Shown one piece after another: positions 36,760 through 48,900 of a stretch of 64,000 nt of DNA. Both the position numbers and the translations under genes were made by a program. The stretch's first letter is position 1; each line of letters starts with the position of its first letter. Where the stretch lies: the NCBI GenBank assembly GCA_964023275.1, contig OZ029929.1:8073937-8137936 (forward strand). Reading direction: 5' to 3'. The notes under the pieces were generated by a model that had not been told where the DNA came from, made no database searches, and saw only the letters and a list, made by a program, of their open reading frames with translations. Source of the DNA: Norana najaformis. Its lineage: Eukaryota > Annelida > Clitellata > Crassiclitellata > Hormogastridae.

Positions 36760-37515
36760 GGTAGGAGGAGCCAGAATAATTCGGTCGGCTGGTCAGTCGG
36801 TTGTGTGCGCGGTTATTGCGTAAGCGGGCGGCGGACGGTTATTGTTGGAGCGTGACTAAGCCTCGGCTGCTGCTGCTGATACAAAGGTCGGTCGGATGGA
36901 AGTGGTTCATCTGATAGGCTGTCGGCGCATCCGAATGTCTAGGTCTGCTAGAGTAAAAAAGGCCCGCTCCTTTTAGTTAATCCCAATTAGTTGAAATGAT
37001 TGATTGTATGCGGCATCCTTATGCATCAGTAGTTGCTGACTCTATTTAAGCCGATAACACATTCACGCAGCGATCAACAACATAATACAGTGTAGCCGGT
37101 GTATACGGATTCTTTCTTGAGGCCGGAAATGCCATAGTGGTTCCCCTAAGAGGGTTTAGGCAGAGGGTCCGGAATGACGAAGCTAAATGTTTCCTTAGCA
37201 ACAATTTAATCTGATTGCATAGGGTAAGTTTTGACCGTGGCTAAAGTTAACCAATCTGTCTACAGTGCAAGTGACTCATCCATTCAGTCCAAGCGAGAGT
37301 TCGGGTCCAAAGTTGGGGCGGACAGTCAGTGGCGGTTAAGGTGGAGCGCCACTAGCTGTTCGAGGAGGAACTTGTGGTGCGCCAATCGTTCCTGCACGAG
37401 CAATTTATGAAGAGCCCAGCAAAAACAGAAGAGACCCTAACCAGAATGACCCGGGCGGGGAGTCGAAGAAAAGCAGAGTAGGAAGAAGTCTGGAAGAAGT
37501 GGGAGCACCAACGAA
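36760..37515. other. No recognisable gene
   Basis: Unique-looking DNA with a small palindrome near 37329 (cagtggcg...cgccact). Confidence 0.35.
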
Positions 37516-37524
37516 CCCAGGGGC

Positions 37525-37898
37525 CGTATGCACGACGCAGGAGTAAGCTACTCGCCGAATAGCGCATACTCGGCGAATAAACTACTCACCGTGTAGCCGC
37601 CGACGATAAGTGGTATGCACGACGCAGGAGGAGAGAGCCGAATAGCTGCTACTCACCGTGTAGCCGCCGACGATAAGTGGTATGCACGACGCAGGAGGAG
37701 AGAGCCGAGTAGCTACTCACCGTGTAGCCGCCGACGATAAGTGGTATGCACGACGCAGGAGGAGAGAGCCGAGTAGCTACTCACCGTGTAGCCGCCGACG
37801 ATAAGTGGTATGCACGACGCAGGAGGAGAGAGCCGAGTAGCTACTCACCGTGTAGCCGCCGACGATAAGTGGTATGCACGACGCAGGAGGAGAGAGCC
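37525..37898. repeat. 64-bp tandem array, about 5 units
   Basis: The unit contains tatgcacgacgcaggaggag, agccgagtagctactcaccg and gccgacgataagtgg. The first units are slightly longer and diverged. The repeated word tatgcacgacgcagg is the same as the transposon terminus at 37524, so the array grew from a transposon end. Confidence 0.9.
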
Positions 37899-38689
37899 GC
37901 ATCCAGTGACCGACGGAATATTTCTCACGCAGGGTTCACCTCTTTTAGCCTGTTTTGGCTACTGGCGCATGCGTGTAGATATCTGTAGAGGGCACTAAGC
38001 TTCTTTGCTAGGAAGATTGTTTACATTATTGTCGAGTGTTATTGTTTAGAAGTAGCTAGAATGGAGTGCGAGATAAGGGCAGCGCAAGCCAGATTTCATA
38101 GACAAAAAGGTGCGGTGCACGTTGGAGGGGATAGCACAAGAGAGGGACGATATATAGTCCAAATTGCAGGGTGCACTGATAGCACGGGACAAGGAGGCGG
38201 CGGGTAAACTGTAATATTAACTGCATCCCTATGCAAAGGTTTACTACTTATAGTTATTAGTGTGTTATATGTTGATATTAATAATAAAAGTTTTACTCTT
38301 TCATATCTTTTAACAGAAATAATGCTTATGTGGTATTTCAAGTCAGGCTAATGCCCTTATCAACATTCTTCATCACAAAGGGCTGTCATAGTTGGTTATG
38401 GTTTTTTAATGCAATTTACTTTGGTTAGATTGCCAATCTTTGCCATCCACTTGTGAATGTGTGCATGCTCAAAGCCCACCACGTGGAGATTTTGGCAAGG
38501 TCTCCACAGCTTATCCGCTTTCAGCTTTCATAAATGTCTTTCAGATTCCCAGTAAAATTTGGAATTATATGTAACCCTGGTCAATGCTATTACCCTTCTC
38601 CAAAGACTAAGGAAGAAGTACAGCTAGACCAATCACAGCGACAAAGACGGGGAGACGAATGAAATACACCCAAACAGAGAAACAGAGTG

Positions 38690-39042
38690 CAACAAATGAG
38701 AAACTTGTAACTGTAAGTGTAATCACAACAATTTATACAGCATCGTCAGTAGCAAGCTACTTCAGGGGCGATTTACAATGTCAAATGTTGGCACGGACAA
38801 GAGTCCAACAATAACAGAACGATGTATAAAAATCAAAATCAAATGCTGATACTAGAGTTAGACAGTAAACAGAAAATCTTAACTGTGAGTAAACAGGATC
38901 TCAAAAGTCTCTTAAAAACAAAAACATTCTCGGCTTCATGGATGGCTACAGGAAGACTATTCCAGGCACAGAAACAGAAGCAATTGAGACAAAGCAACAG
39001 AGACTTGTGTATGAGACACAAGAAGGACGCCCACAACAAATA
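38690..39042 (-). mobile_element. LINE RT C-terminal fragment, fourth type
   Basis: The minus-strand frame reads FCAWNSLPVAIHEAENVFVF then KRLLRSCLL, the usual end of a CR1/L2-type RT (rLWNsLP...a.s...FKr.LKt.L). The 3' UTR runs left to about 38700, where 'ctgtaagtgtaatcac' may be a decayed tail. Confidence 0.6.
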
Positions 39043-39316
39043 AGTCTCAGGCAGCTGACAAGCAATAGCTCAGACCCACAGACAGAGATACAAAAAAGAC
39101 ACAATGACAGACAGAGACAGATAAGTGAACAAGACAGTAGAATCAAGAAAACCTCCCACAATCTGGACCCATATGATAAATCCAGCTTAAATCAGCTGAC
39201 AAATGAGCCATCCAAATGCACGGGGTTTGTTTGCTGAGAAGTGAAGCACTTGGTTTTCACTTATCAACATCCATAACAATACAGAAAATGTTGCAGTAAT
39301 GATTCCTGATTTACAT

Positions 39317-39388
39317 CGCCTGTGAATAAGCTGGTTCCCACGACTTAGCTTTCGTTGGGCGCTGTAGAAATCTCGAGATTACGATTAG
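39317..39388 (+). mobile_element. LINE 3' tip, CGTAAT-tailed family
   Basis: 'cgcctgtgaataagctggttcccacgacttagctttcgttgggcgctgtagaaatctcgagattacgatta' matches the 3' end of the other copies closely. It is extremely 5' truncated. Confidence 0.8.
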
Positions 39389-39559
39389 GCCTACATCTTG
39401 CCTAAAAGTAATAATAAGGTATAAATAAAGAACATATGCCTGTAATTTTCAAATTGGGACTTAACAGTTTATAAAACATTACTATGGCCAACCACAATAC
39501 TTAAAATCAGTCCTTATTCCCAAGACTTATCATTATTCAGCATGGTCATATGATTGTCT

Positions 39560-39855
39560 TTCTCTGGTCATATATATACCTTGGACTAGAAGTGTTCTGG
39601 GCAAACGGGCTTTTTCGGTTGTTTCACCTAAATTTTGGAATTCCCTCCCTGTGTCTGTTCGTTCTGCTCAGTCGCTTTTGTCATTTCATTCTCAACTTAA
39701 AACTTACCTTTTTCAAATTGCTTATCCACCTGTCTTGTGGACTGACCTGGATGTTGACCTGATTGTGGCTTGGCTTTGGTGTGCCATCGGTTGATGCCTT
39801 GTGCATTAGACACCGGCGCATTAGAAGATTCTTATTATTATTGTTAATACTGTTA
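39560..39855 (+). mobile_element. LINE 3' end with (ATT)n tail, second family
   Basis: The plus strand encodes an RT C-terminus in one frame, VVSPKFWNSLPVSVRSAQSL then LSFHSQLKTYLFQIAYPP. A UTR with 'gtgccatcggttgatgcctt' and 'caccggcgcattagaag' follows, ending in an ATT microsatellite. Related 3' ends lie at 6995 and 34332. Confidence 0.75.
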
Positions 39856-40068
39856 TTATTATTGTTGTTGTTATTGTTTTTGTTATTATTATTATTAATG
39901 TGTTACAATGCCAAATGAATACTACATATAACCACGCAATAAATAATTTGCTTTGTCATTTCTTAAAAACAAACACAAAGTTGGGTTTAGATGTGGCATG
40001 AGTTAGATTCTACTCTAGCTGTGAAGAATTACTGTTACATTTAGCTCGACATTAATCGTAGGCCCTAC

Positions 40069-40216
40069 CTGCATCGCGCACGGCAGAGACTCTTGTCGTG
40101 GTACAGCGAATTCCACATCGGCCGTAAGTTCATCACAAATTACTAGCAATGTGACGATGAAAACGAAACGCATCGTAAAGCTCGTCATCCGACAATGAAT
40201 CGAGATTTCGACGGTC
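40069..40216 (-). pseudogene. PIF/Harbinger transposase N-terminal remnant
   Basis: On the minus strand one frame reads LDSLSDDELYDAFRFHRHIA, then a stop at about 40132. The next frame continues CDELTADVEFAVPRQESLPC up to a good donor CAG|GTAGGG at 40069. The sLsDeElyerFRF pattern followed by a short basic 'R..alp...QV' segment is how many PIF/Harbinger (DDE_4-type) transposases begin. A frameshift and an upstream in-frame stop show it is dead. No later exon with DDE residues was found. Confidence 0.5.
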
Positions 40217-40359
40217 CTAAATACTTTTTGACATCGTATAACTGCGTTCAATGCGACTAATTCGGACAACCGCCATGTTGAATGCTTTCTCTTACGCTGG
40301 AGTAGACACTTACTCCTGCTAGCTAGGTCGAGTAGGGCTACTCCAGGGGTTGTGCGCTA

Positions 40360-40880
40360 CGGGTGTGGGCTGAATTTACTCTCACCGACAACACACTTCA
40401 ATCCTCCCAACCCTCCTGTATTCGTCAATTATTTACTATTCAACCCGCTCCTCATCTGTACTAACACTTCTTCGTCCTCCCGTCACCTCATCCTTAAAAT
40501 TTGGAAATCGCTTCATAGCCATAGCTGCCCCACCCTTTGGAATAAACTCCCGCAAGAGTTGCGACAGTTGTCTGGTCCATCATACGAACTCGCCAACACT
40601 TCACCTCTTTCAGTTTCTGCGCAGGTCTTTCACTCAAGACTGAAAACATTTCTTTTCCAAAAATCTTATCCTGCTTCATCCTCTTCCCCTTATCTCTCTT
40701 CTCGCTTCAGTTTCAAACATCAACACCGTAGCCGTCCGACTGTCTGACTCCTGATCTTGACCTGGAACCGAACCCTTTTGCCTATCGATTTTGTTTTGAC
40801 TGAGCGCCTGTGAATAAGCTGGTTCCCGTGACTTAGCTTCCGTGGGGGGCGCTTTAGAAATCTCGAGATTACGATTACTC
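40360..40880 (+). mobile_element. LINE 3' copy (RT C-terminus plus UTR) inserted in a transposon end
   Basis: The plus strand carries the end of the RT (HSHSCPTLWNKLPQELRQL, then SVSAQVFHSRLKTFLFQKSY), the UTR and the tail tctcgagattacgatta. Near-identical words ctggagtagacacttactcctgc (40297) and ctggagtagcacttactcctgc (40882) flank it. They are either a target duplication or subterminal transposon repeats. Confidence 0.8.
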
Positions 40881-41113
40881 TGGAGTAGCACTTACTCCTG
40901 CGTCGTGCATACGGACCCAGAGGTCTGTCCATAGGAGTGGCAGTTCGGGAGTCACGGACAACACGGTCTTTAAAAAATCTTGTCGGTCACTTGATGAGAC
41001 TAACTGCGACTCTTCTCCCTTCGGTCCCCCTCCCTCTCTCCAGCGTAGCGTGTAGTTGGTTAGCAGGGCCTCTGTGGATTACTGTGAAGCGGGTTTTCGT
41101 AGATGGCCTCTGC

Positions 41114-41164
<51 letters not shown>

Positions 41165-41165
41165 G
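41114..41165. repeat. (CAGA)n microsatellite
   Basis: About 12 tandem CAGA units. They give Asp-Arg-Gln-Thr repeats in translation that are not evidence of a gene. Confidence 0.95.
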
Positions 41166-41169
41166 GAGA

Positions 41170-41879
41170 AGACGCCTTGGCTTGTTGCCTGCTTGCTTTC
41201 ATTCTTCCACGAAGACCTACTCCACCAGGATTGACCTCTACGCGAGTCGTGGCTCCAAGCCGAGTGGGGGTAGCCTGGCGAGAGACCAGCATTCCTCGAG
41301 GAGGTTACCCTTCCCCTAGCTGTGCGTCATCACCGGCGGGTAGTGGCTCCCTGTGAGGGAAGCCGTCAACCTTTCAGGTGCCAGGCCAGAACCTCAATCA
41401 CGACACCTCTGTCGCTGGTCGGCGCCGTGACTGACAACCCCACGCACACAATCGACACGACAAACTAAGATCCTTATGAAATTCCACTGCACTGACCTCC
41501 CAACTGAACATAACAGTCAGCAACGAAAGCAATTCTACTAATTACGCATTTTTATTTCTTATGGGACAATTATTCACCAAACAAGACTTTTAAAACGACA
41601 TACAGAAACTATAAGCCTGTGCTGTATAATAAAATTAGCTCAAATTTTGATGCTGGTGGCACTTGCACTAAATATAATTAAAACAAAAAGTAACAGTAAA
41701 TACATTAAGCAAGCATATTTTTATCATTTTTAATACCGTATCAGTAACATTTATATAAATATATATTATTACTATCATTATTATTTTTACCCAAGGTACA
41801 ATGATCCATCAGCATTTAAAAAATGTCCACAGAAAATAAGAAAATTGCTTGGAATGGCTAATATCCTTGTTACTATAAA

Positions 41880-41921
<42 letters not shown>

Positions 41922-43320
41922 GTAATAATTAAATATTACCAAAAAAACCAAAAGGACTGTCTAGCTGTCCATGTCTTTATCATTATTGTCATTATTATTT
42001 AAAAATTAAACGGTTTTAATTGTTCTACATTTGAAACAAAGTCAGTGCAAAATATCACTTAGAAATCACAGACAAAACATGCAAATTCAAGCACATTGTA
42101 AGTTAAAGGCTGTTATTATATCAATATCATTTATCGACTGTTCTAAAATATTCCTCCAATTGCAATTCTTTAGCCAGTGCGTTTGGCCACAATGTCTGAC
42201 AAATAAATTATGGTCATCAAAAATTCTTAGACAAACTCATGACCAGATTCAGCAAATACTGGAAATACATATGTATACTGCTCAACCAATTTAATTAATT
42301 TAATTGAAAATCACATGAAATGACTAAAATTAATTGTAACTGCACCTGGTTCTCACCAGAAGGTGTTATGCAAAACAAGGGTAAATAAGTGCGTGTTAAG
42401 CCGGAAAATTCACATAAAGAAAGTGCAGATTATAAAAGAAAATTCATGGTAACAACTGAAGCTGTTTGGTGCAGCTGCATGGCTACCTGGCTTTATACCC
42501 TACGATAAGTCTGTGTCTCTCAGACTAGAAATGTTAAACACAAGAGCCGAATAACTAGACGTAAATCAATTGCGACAATGACAACAACGGCTAGACGGGC
42601 GATAGGTAGTCTGCCTAAAACAACGAGCAAGCATGTTGCTATGGTAGTAGTAAGATGATATCACATCAGCACCAAAGAACCCAAAGGGCAATCACATCAT
42701 CACTGGAGTAGCAAGACTGCCATGGACACTGGCATTGCGAATGAGTTTACTGGAAATACGATTGTTTTATAGCAACGGCGAGTTGCAACGGTTGCCAAAA
42801 GTTGTGTGAATAATGTTGCTTTGGCTGCAGGATGAAAGCCCACAGTTTCATCCGACTGCTCAATTGTACTTGTTGCCATGTTTTCCTGATACGGGTGCCG
42901 AAAGAATTGAATGTATTATGTCCGAGTCTTCAAGGAAACATGGTCACAATGGTAACCAGAGTTCTGTAGACAAGATGACCGGTAGGTGGTGCAGCTGGCT
43001 GGTGCCATGAGGGGTTGAGGCAGGAATATAGAAGGATGCAGCATCACAATATCAAATCTATAACAGATCAAAAACAAACCTTATCTTAAAAATTGGCACT
43101 AAAATAATAGCACATACAGATATCAACTACAATTTCACTGGACTATTTTTTAATTGTAATTGAAATCACAAATTTACCTAGCCCCAGCTGCATAACTGCA
43201 ACATACTACAGGCCCATGAAGTAGGAAAGGATACCACTCTGCCTGCTTACTGGTGTATTCCCTTCGCCTTTGAAACTCTTGGCCCTGACAATCAAGGCCT
43301 TTCTTTAGTAACAACCTTGG
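41170..43320. other. AT-rich DNA without a supported gene
   Basis: It contains an (ATT)n run at about 41878-41921. Otherwise no motif, repeat family or exon with good splice sites was found. Confidence 0.4.
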
Positions 43321-43325
43321 TAATC

Positions 43326-44000
43326 ACAATCGTAATCCCGAGATTTCTGCAGTGCCCAACGAAAGCCACGTCACATTGACCAGCTTATTCACAGACGCTC
43401 AGTCAAAACGAAATCGATAGGCAAAAAGGGTTCGGTTCCAGGTCAAGATCCAAAAGTCAGGCAGAGACAGTGTGGCAGCTATGGTGGATGGTGTTTGGGA
43501 TTGGAGCGGAAAGGGAGACAACAGGAAGAAGGGGTGTTAGAATAGGATCTGTGAAAGAGGAGTGTTTTCAGTTTTGAGTGAAAGGCTGATGCAGAAACTG
43601 CAAGCGATGGAGCAAAGATGAGTTTGTATGATGGGTCAGATAACTGTAACAGCTCTGGGAGGAGTTATTCCAGTGGTGGGGCAGCTAAGGCAGAAGAGGA
43701 GCAGGTTGAGCAAAGTGGCTGGATTGTGAACAACTCATGGAGATAGCAGGGTTGGGAGGATTGAAGCGTGTTGTACATATCTGTACTCGATTCATTCAGG
43801 TATATTTTAAGCCAGTGAAGTGATTTAAGAACAGGGGTGATGTGATGGTGTTTTGGTGATAGCACTAGCCAGAGCATTCTGGATGGCTTGAAGGCGGCTT
43901 CTTTGGATTGAACCTATGTTTAGGAAAGTGAATTGCAATACATTAGTCTAATTTAGCATCGACTATGGATGTGGCGATGGTTGATGCAGTTTTTAAAGTC
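43326..44000 (-). mobile_element. LINE copy, CGTAAT-tailed family, diverged
   Basis: The tail 'cgtaatcccgagatttctgc' starts at about 43331. The UTR and RT C-terminus (KHHHITPVLKSLHWLKI in one frame) follow on the minus strand. Upstream the frame reads LKTASTIATSIV, the natural context of a segment that in the 3776-6910 copy is joined abnormally to LLKK. It has stops and frameshifts. Confidence 0.75.
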
Positions 44001-44390
44001 AAGCAGAGGGCAGATTCTGTGAAGGTCACGGATATGTATAAAGCAAGAGTGGGAGATCACACCTAAGCTACTGACAAGAGTTAGCGAGGTTGACATCTCA
44101 TACAAACAACAGGTTCCTGTATTTCTTTTTCCCGTGCCAGTCTATGGCAACCTCAAGTTTTAATAAAAGGCACCTTCACACAGTGGGACACAACAACTTC
44201 AAGAGAAATAGCCTCCAACTGTATTCAAAAATCCTAAGGAATCTGTTCAAGATCAGTTTGAAAAGAAATAAGAAGTAGTAATTCTGTAGTACTACTTTTC
44301 CTCTGTCAGATATTGAAAAGTTACATCCATTCCAGATGTCTTCTCATGGGGTTCATTATGCACTGCCCTTTGGCACTTTAGGTTTAGGGC

Positions 44391-44417
44391 AATTAAAATA
44401 AATAAATAAATAAATAA
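44391..44417. repeat. (AAAT)n microsatellite
   Basis: A short aataaataaataaataaata run. Confidence 0.8.
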
Positions 44418-44490
44418 TACTGCAATAAAAAATAATTACAATACTACTAAAACTACCCCGCAAGACAAATATTTAAATCATAAAACCAAT

Positions 44491-44496
44491 TTTATT
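44491..44496 (-). terminator. Candidate poly-A signal of the giant-exon gene
   Basis: TTTATT on the plus strand is AATAAA on the minus strand. It is the first canonical signal I find downstream of the stop at 45918 and would give a 3' UTR of about 1.4 kb. Confidence 0.3.
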
Positions 44497-45917
44497 TTTA
44501 AAATATGGCATGTATCTGTATTTAAATTAATTCATTTCTGAAAATAATCTGGAAAGGCAGACGCTCAGTTACATTATAATATACAACAATTTGTAGATGT
44601 AGAAACATCTGCACCATTTCCTCAAATTGTAACAAAATTGTAACAAGGCACCACTAATAATTAATGCACATTTATACTAATGATGACTATTACTGTCATC
44701 ATCATCACCCATATTATATTAAGACTAGTGTACTGAATTATCATAAGCAACATTCACATGAGCAGTGGAGGGAAATTTATAAATGTTCACAACAGCTAAA
44801 GAATCGAACTCTTACGAAAAATCGAAAATGACTTACATATAGAAGACTGATTATAAATCAAGAATGATTAATTCATAACCTGAAAGTCATGTCTTATTAA
44901 AAATATTCAGCCGATGTAAATTGTGACAACAACCACTCAAAATTTCTACAATACACAACGGCTTGGAAACACTGAGGTGAGGTTTTCTACAACATTTAAA
45001 CTGCAACTGATCACAGCTGTGTCACACTGTTCTGGATGAGCAGCACATGCAAAAGACCCTCCCTGACGTAAATCAGGAAAGAGTACGGAATCATACGGTG
45101 GCAAATGAAAACAACAAACACTGAGAACAGTTTCAAAGCACAGGTATATCTACCATGACATTTGTAGGGCATTTACAATGATTTACATGCACAAGTGTTG
45201 CAATAAGTAAGCAAGAAATATTCGCTGTCAAGCTCATCCAGCCACGAGACCCTTACTGGCACATTATACAGACTATATCAGTAAATTATGGCACCAAAGG
45301 TATCACTAATAATGACATGACAAAGGCAGTCATGATAGTAAGAATACTGGTAATAAAAAAATTTTAAATAAAAAAATAATAAAATAATGCAATCACTTTC
45401 CCAGCAGCAACTTCTTCACCAATAAGGAAAAACGTCTGTGATGACTTGCCATTTCCCAGCAACACTATCCGTAATTTTTTAAATTCTGCAAGATCATTAA
45501 GTTTATATTTTGGGTTACAAAATAATAACAATGAAACAATAAGTCTTGAAATGTCTGTTCTCTAAAACTGGCCAAGTAACCGCATATATAATTATGCCTA
45601 CCAAGATTAAAGACAGAACTAAAGCATAATACAATAGAAAAGAAACTCTTAAGTAGATTGCTGAACGACACCGATCAACCCTACCTGAAACCAAAAAGCT
45701 CCTTCAGATATGTTTGAAAGAGCCTACTTAAATTCAATGGTCGCATTCCAATGGGTAAGAAAGCACACAAAAACAACATGAACCACACCACCATACCAAT
45801 CATCAGAATTAGACTTCTATCGACACAGACATTACCAGAAAAGCACGACACTAAACGACTAAAAAGCCAACACAAATGACGACCCAAGCAACCATGTGCC
45901 TACCATTGCACGTTCGG
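44497..45917 (-). other. Probable 3' UTR of the giant-exon gene
   Basis: AT-rich, repeat-poor DNA follows the TAG stop. A possible 3' splice site (ttggtttcag, near 45685 on the minus strand) hints at an alternative terminal exon, but no strong donor was found at the end of the preceding exon. Confidence 0.35.
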
Positions 45918-48900
45918 CTACTCGGATCGATATGTTGCTGATTTCTCTACGTCCTTCGATACATGAAGCTCGGAAGTGAAGGTCGCTTCCGAAGCTACAG
46001 CATCGTCTGTAGATGTTTTCGTAATTCCAGCACCAGATTCAGACCTTGGTCGTGTGCCAATCGACTGAAAGACGTCCAAACTTTTTGGGCTAGCACTGTC
46101 TGACGCCCTGTCAGAATCGTCGAAGAAACCGAGGCTTCTGAAGGTGGCCCCAGCATCCAAATTCTCAAGGTCTTTGCCATGGGTGTCTTTGATAAGTCCA
46201 ACTGTGTGCTGTCCTCTGCTCCATTGGTAGGATTCATTGCCACTAATGGCATAGACTGGTATGAATTCTTGCTTTGATGGCTTGGACGACTCAGACCTTC
46301 GTGAATCTATTTCGAACGCATCTCTGCTTGAACCTGTGATGATTGAAACCTTTGTTTGTTTCTCTTTCTCATGATTTGGCTCGTGAAGCATGCTGTGGAA
46401 AATGTCAGCTGGCTGTGAGAGGTTTTCTGCAGAAAAAGCCGTTAGTGGAATGTTGGGTGGCTTTTCTGTCTGGAAGGATCCAATGCTGTGGGTTTCTTTC
46501 AAGGAAAGGCTACCAGCACCAGCAGAATCCAGAGACAGTATTTCAAAAGCATTGTCACTCTGCCTGCTACTTGTTCGGCTTCGGCTACTTCCTCCTCTGC
46601 TCTCGTCCATCGTTATCGGACCTTCATCACGCTTTGAATCTGCACCCACTAGCTTTTCCTTTCCCTCTGCTTGAGGTATATATCCTTGATAGGCAAAAGA
46701 GTCCAGATCTTGAGATGATTGTATGTCCTTGTTGATGACCCCGTCTTCATCTTTCTTTCCTAACCTCTCACTTTTCAATGTCTCATGGTCTAACAGCTGC
46801 TCCGTTACTTTGGCAAACTCTTCATGTTCCATGGACATAAGTGCTGTTGGTGCACACTCTATACACTTGCCATTTTTTCTTTTTTCCACTTCTATGCTCC
46901 TCTGCAAAGGTCTTTCTGTAACCTTTCCAGAATCTGGCACATGATCTTTAATTGTCTGCTCAGACACTTTCTTTTCTGTTGCTTCTGTCAGATCCATTTG
47001 GAATTTATCTTCCACAGTTGTCTGTAATATCTCTTCTGCTTTTGGAATAACACTCAAAACATCTGACCGTATTTCAGCATTTGGTGAAATTCCTATGTCA
47101 GCATTACTTTTAGCTGTCTGTGATTCTATCATCTCACTAGCTTTCATAGATTCTGGCTCTGACAGACCATGGTCTTTAACTTGACTTTGAGGGACGTTTT
47201 TGCTTGGGGACCCACCATCCTCAAAGACCGTGTACGATTCCTCCATGCACTCATCTGGCTCGAGTGGAAATTCCTGCATTCCCTTCTGTTCACTGTGATT
47301 TCTTGGTTCGACATCACACGAGGAAAAGTCTTCTGTTTGTTGAAAACTGCTTTGACAAGATTCACTTAGACTGTAAGTGCTGGTCTTCATTTCATTGAAC
47401 AAAAGAGTTTCCATGGTTTCAGCTTTGCTCAGCAAATCAGAGGCACCCTCAATGTTCTGCTGAATATAAGTCATATTTTGACATGTTCTTGGCAAATCAG
47501 CTGGGTCTTTATATTCTGCCTTTGTTAAATCAACCTTGTCCTGGTGATGTGGATGGGCTAATTCATCAGTGCTTTTGACATTTTTCACTTTGTCAACAGC
47601 ACCCTGAGCATCTTGTTTCCAGTCTTGTGCTTTTGTCTCAAGATCTGTATCATAATGGTGACCAGAAACAGAAGCATCACTGGGAAAGCCCAAACCCTCA
47701 ACAATATCACTGGAACCATCACCCGACTCCATCCTCTCCTCCTCCTCTTGTTGTTTTACAGAAGCCTTATTAAAACTGTTCTCACTACAGCCATCTGAGC
47801 AAAAGTCACTGACAACTTTCTGGCTAAAACCACCTTCAGAATGACTAGGAACATCATCTGTCTTTTCCATTTCTTCGAAAGAACCCAAGAATGTTGTTGG
47901 CTTTTCATCAGGCGACGTGTAAGTTATTTCCACCTTTTCTTCTGTGATAACATTTTCCAGAGTTACTGAAAGGTTTCGGCTGTGATTTCTCGTAACCAGC
48001 GTCTCTTGTCGGATCTCAATTTCCTCATATATCTCTACCGTTTCTTCCCCCTCAAATATTTCTTTATTTTTATCATCAGGAGAAACTTCACTCTGCAAAA
48101 AGTCTGCTAATGAAGTGGTTGACTCTTCTCTGCTCAGACCAGCAGTAGGTGGTGAGGAAACGCTACCGACAGTGTCAACCTGTGACAAATCAGAAACATT
48201 TTCTCTGTACGCTTTTGACTTTTCGATGTCATTACTGGTTTCACAGACTTCTGTTAGCAAAGATTTGCACTGATCACGTCGAAAAGAAGGAGAAACCTGC
48301 AATACTTCCGTTTGTGGAACAGCATCATCACCTGTGTCCTTTTTTGTAAGTTTTTCTGCTTCCTCAAAACCAGCTGATTGACAAATTGAACCTTTTGTTA
48401 GAATCTCTTGTGACTGTTCACAATCCTCTAAAGCAAATTCCTTTGACATCCTTAAATCCTCCTTGACAATTTCAACTCCCCTCGACTTCAGAGACTCTTC
48501 AGTTACAGCTTCCTTGGCCTCTAGGGAATGAATTTCCCCTACTGTTTGAAAAACCTTTGCAAGAATTTCATTTGTTATCTGGGTTTCAATAGTTATTTCT
48601 TTTGACTTCTGAGAATCCTCAGCTACAGCTTCTTTTGCATTAGAGTAATCCTTAATTACAGGTTCCTTAATCTTCTGGGAATCCTCAGTTACTGCTTCAT
48701 CCTTTTTCTGAGAATCCACAGCCACATCTTCCTCTGACTTTGGATAATCCTCAATCACTGGTTCCTTCATCTTCTGGGAATCCTCAGTTACGGCTTCCTT
48801 CTTCTGAAAATCCTCACCTACAACTTTCTTTGACTTTGGGTAATCCTTATAATCCTTAATCACAGGTTTCTTCATCTTCTGGAAATACTCTGTTAGAACC

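Larger units (their letters stand above)
37521..40917 (-). mobile_element. Degraded PIF/Harbinger-like DNA transposon (candidate)
   Basis: A 24-base terminus starting CCGTATGCACGACGCAGG lies at 37524-37547 and in exact inverse at 40891-40914. Near the right end, minus-strand frames at 40069-40216 resemble the N-terminus of a Harbinger nuclease. No 3-bp target duplication is visible (CCA and AGA flank the outermost bases), so the two ends may come from different copies. The interior has been invaded by tandem repeats (37525-37898) and LINEs (38690-39040, 39317-39387, 39560-39850, 40360-40880). Confidence 0.45.

Noticed and set aside
35393..36855. Ser/Leu/Pro-rich frames over the CT satellite
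   Set aside because: Produced by the pentanucleotide and 132-bp satellite; no coding evidence.
37329..37357. CAGTGGCG...CGCCACT as a second hAT MITE
   Set aside because: The arms are only about 8 bases with a short spacer and no 8-bp target duplication.
40937..41356. 139-codon plus-strand frame containing DRQT repeats
   Set aside because: Driven by the (CAGA)n microsatellite, with no recognisable flanking domain.
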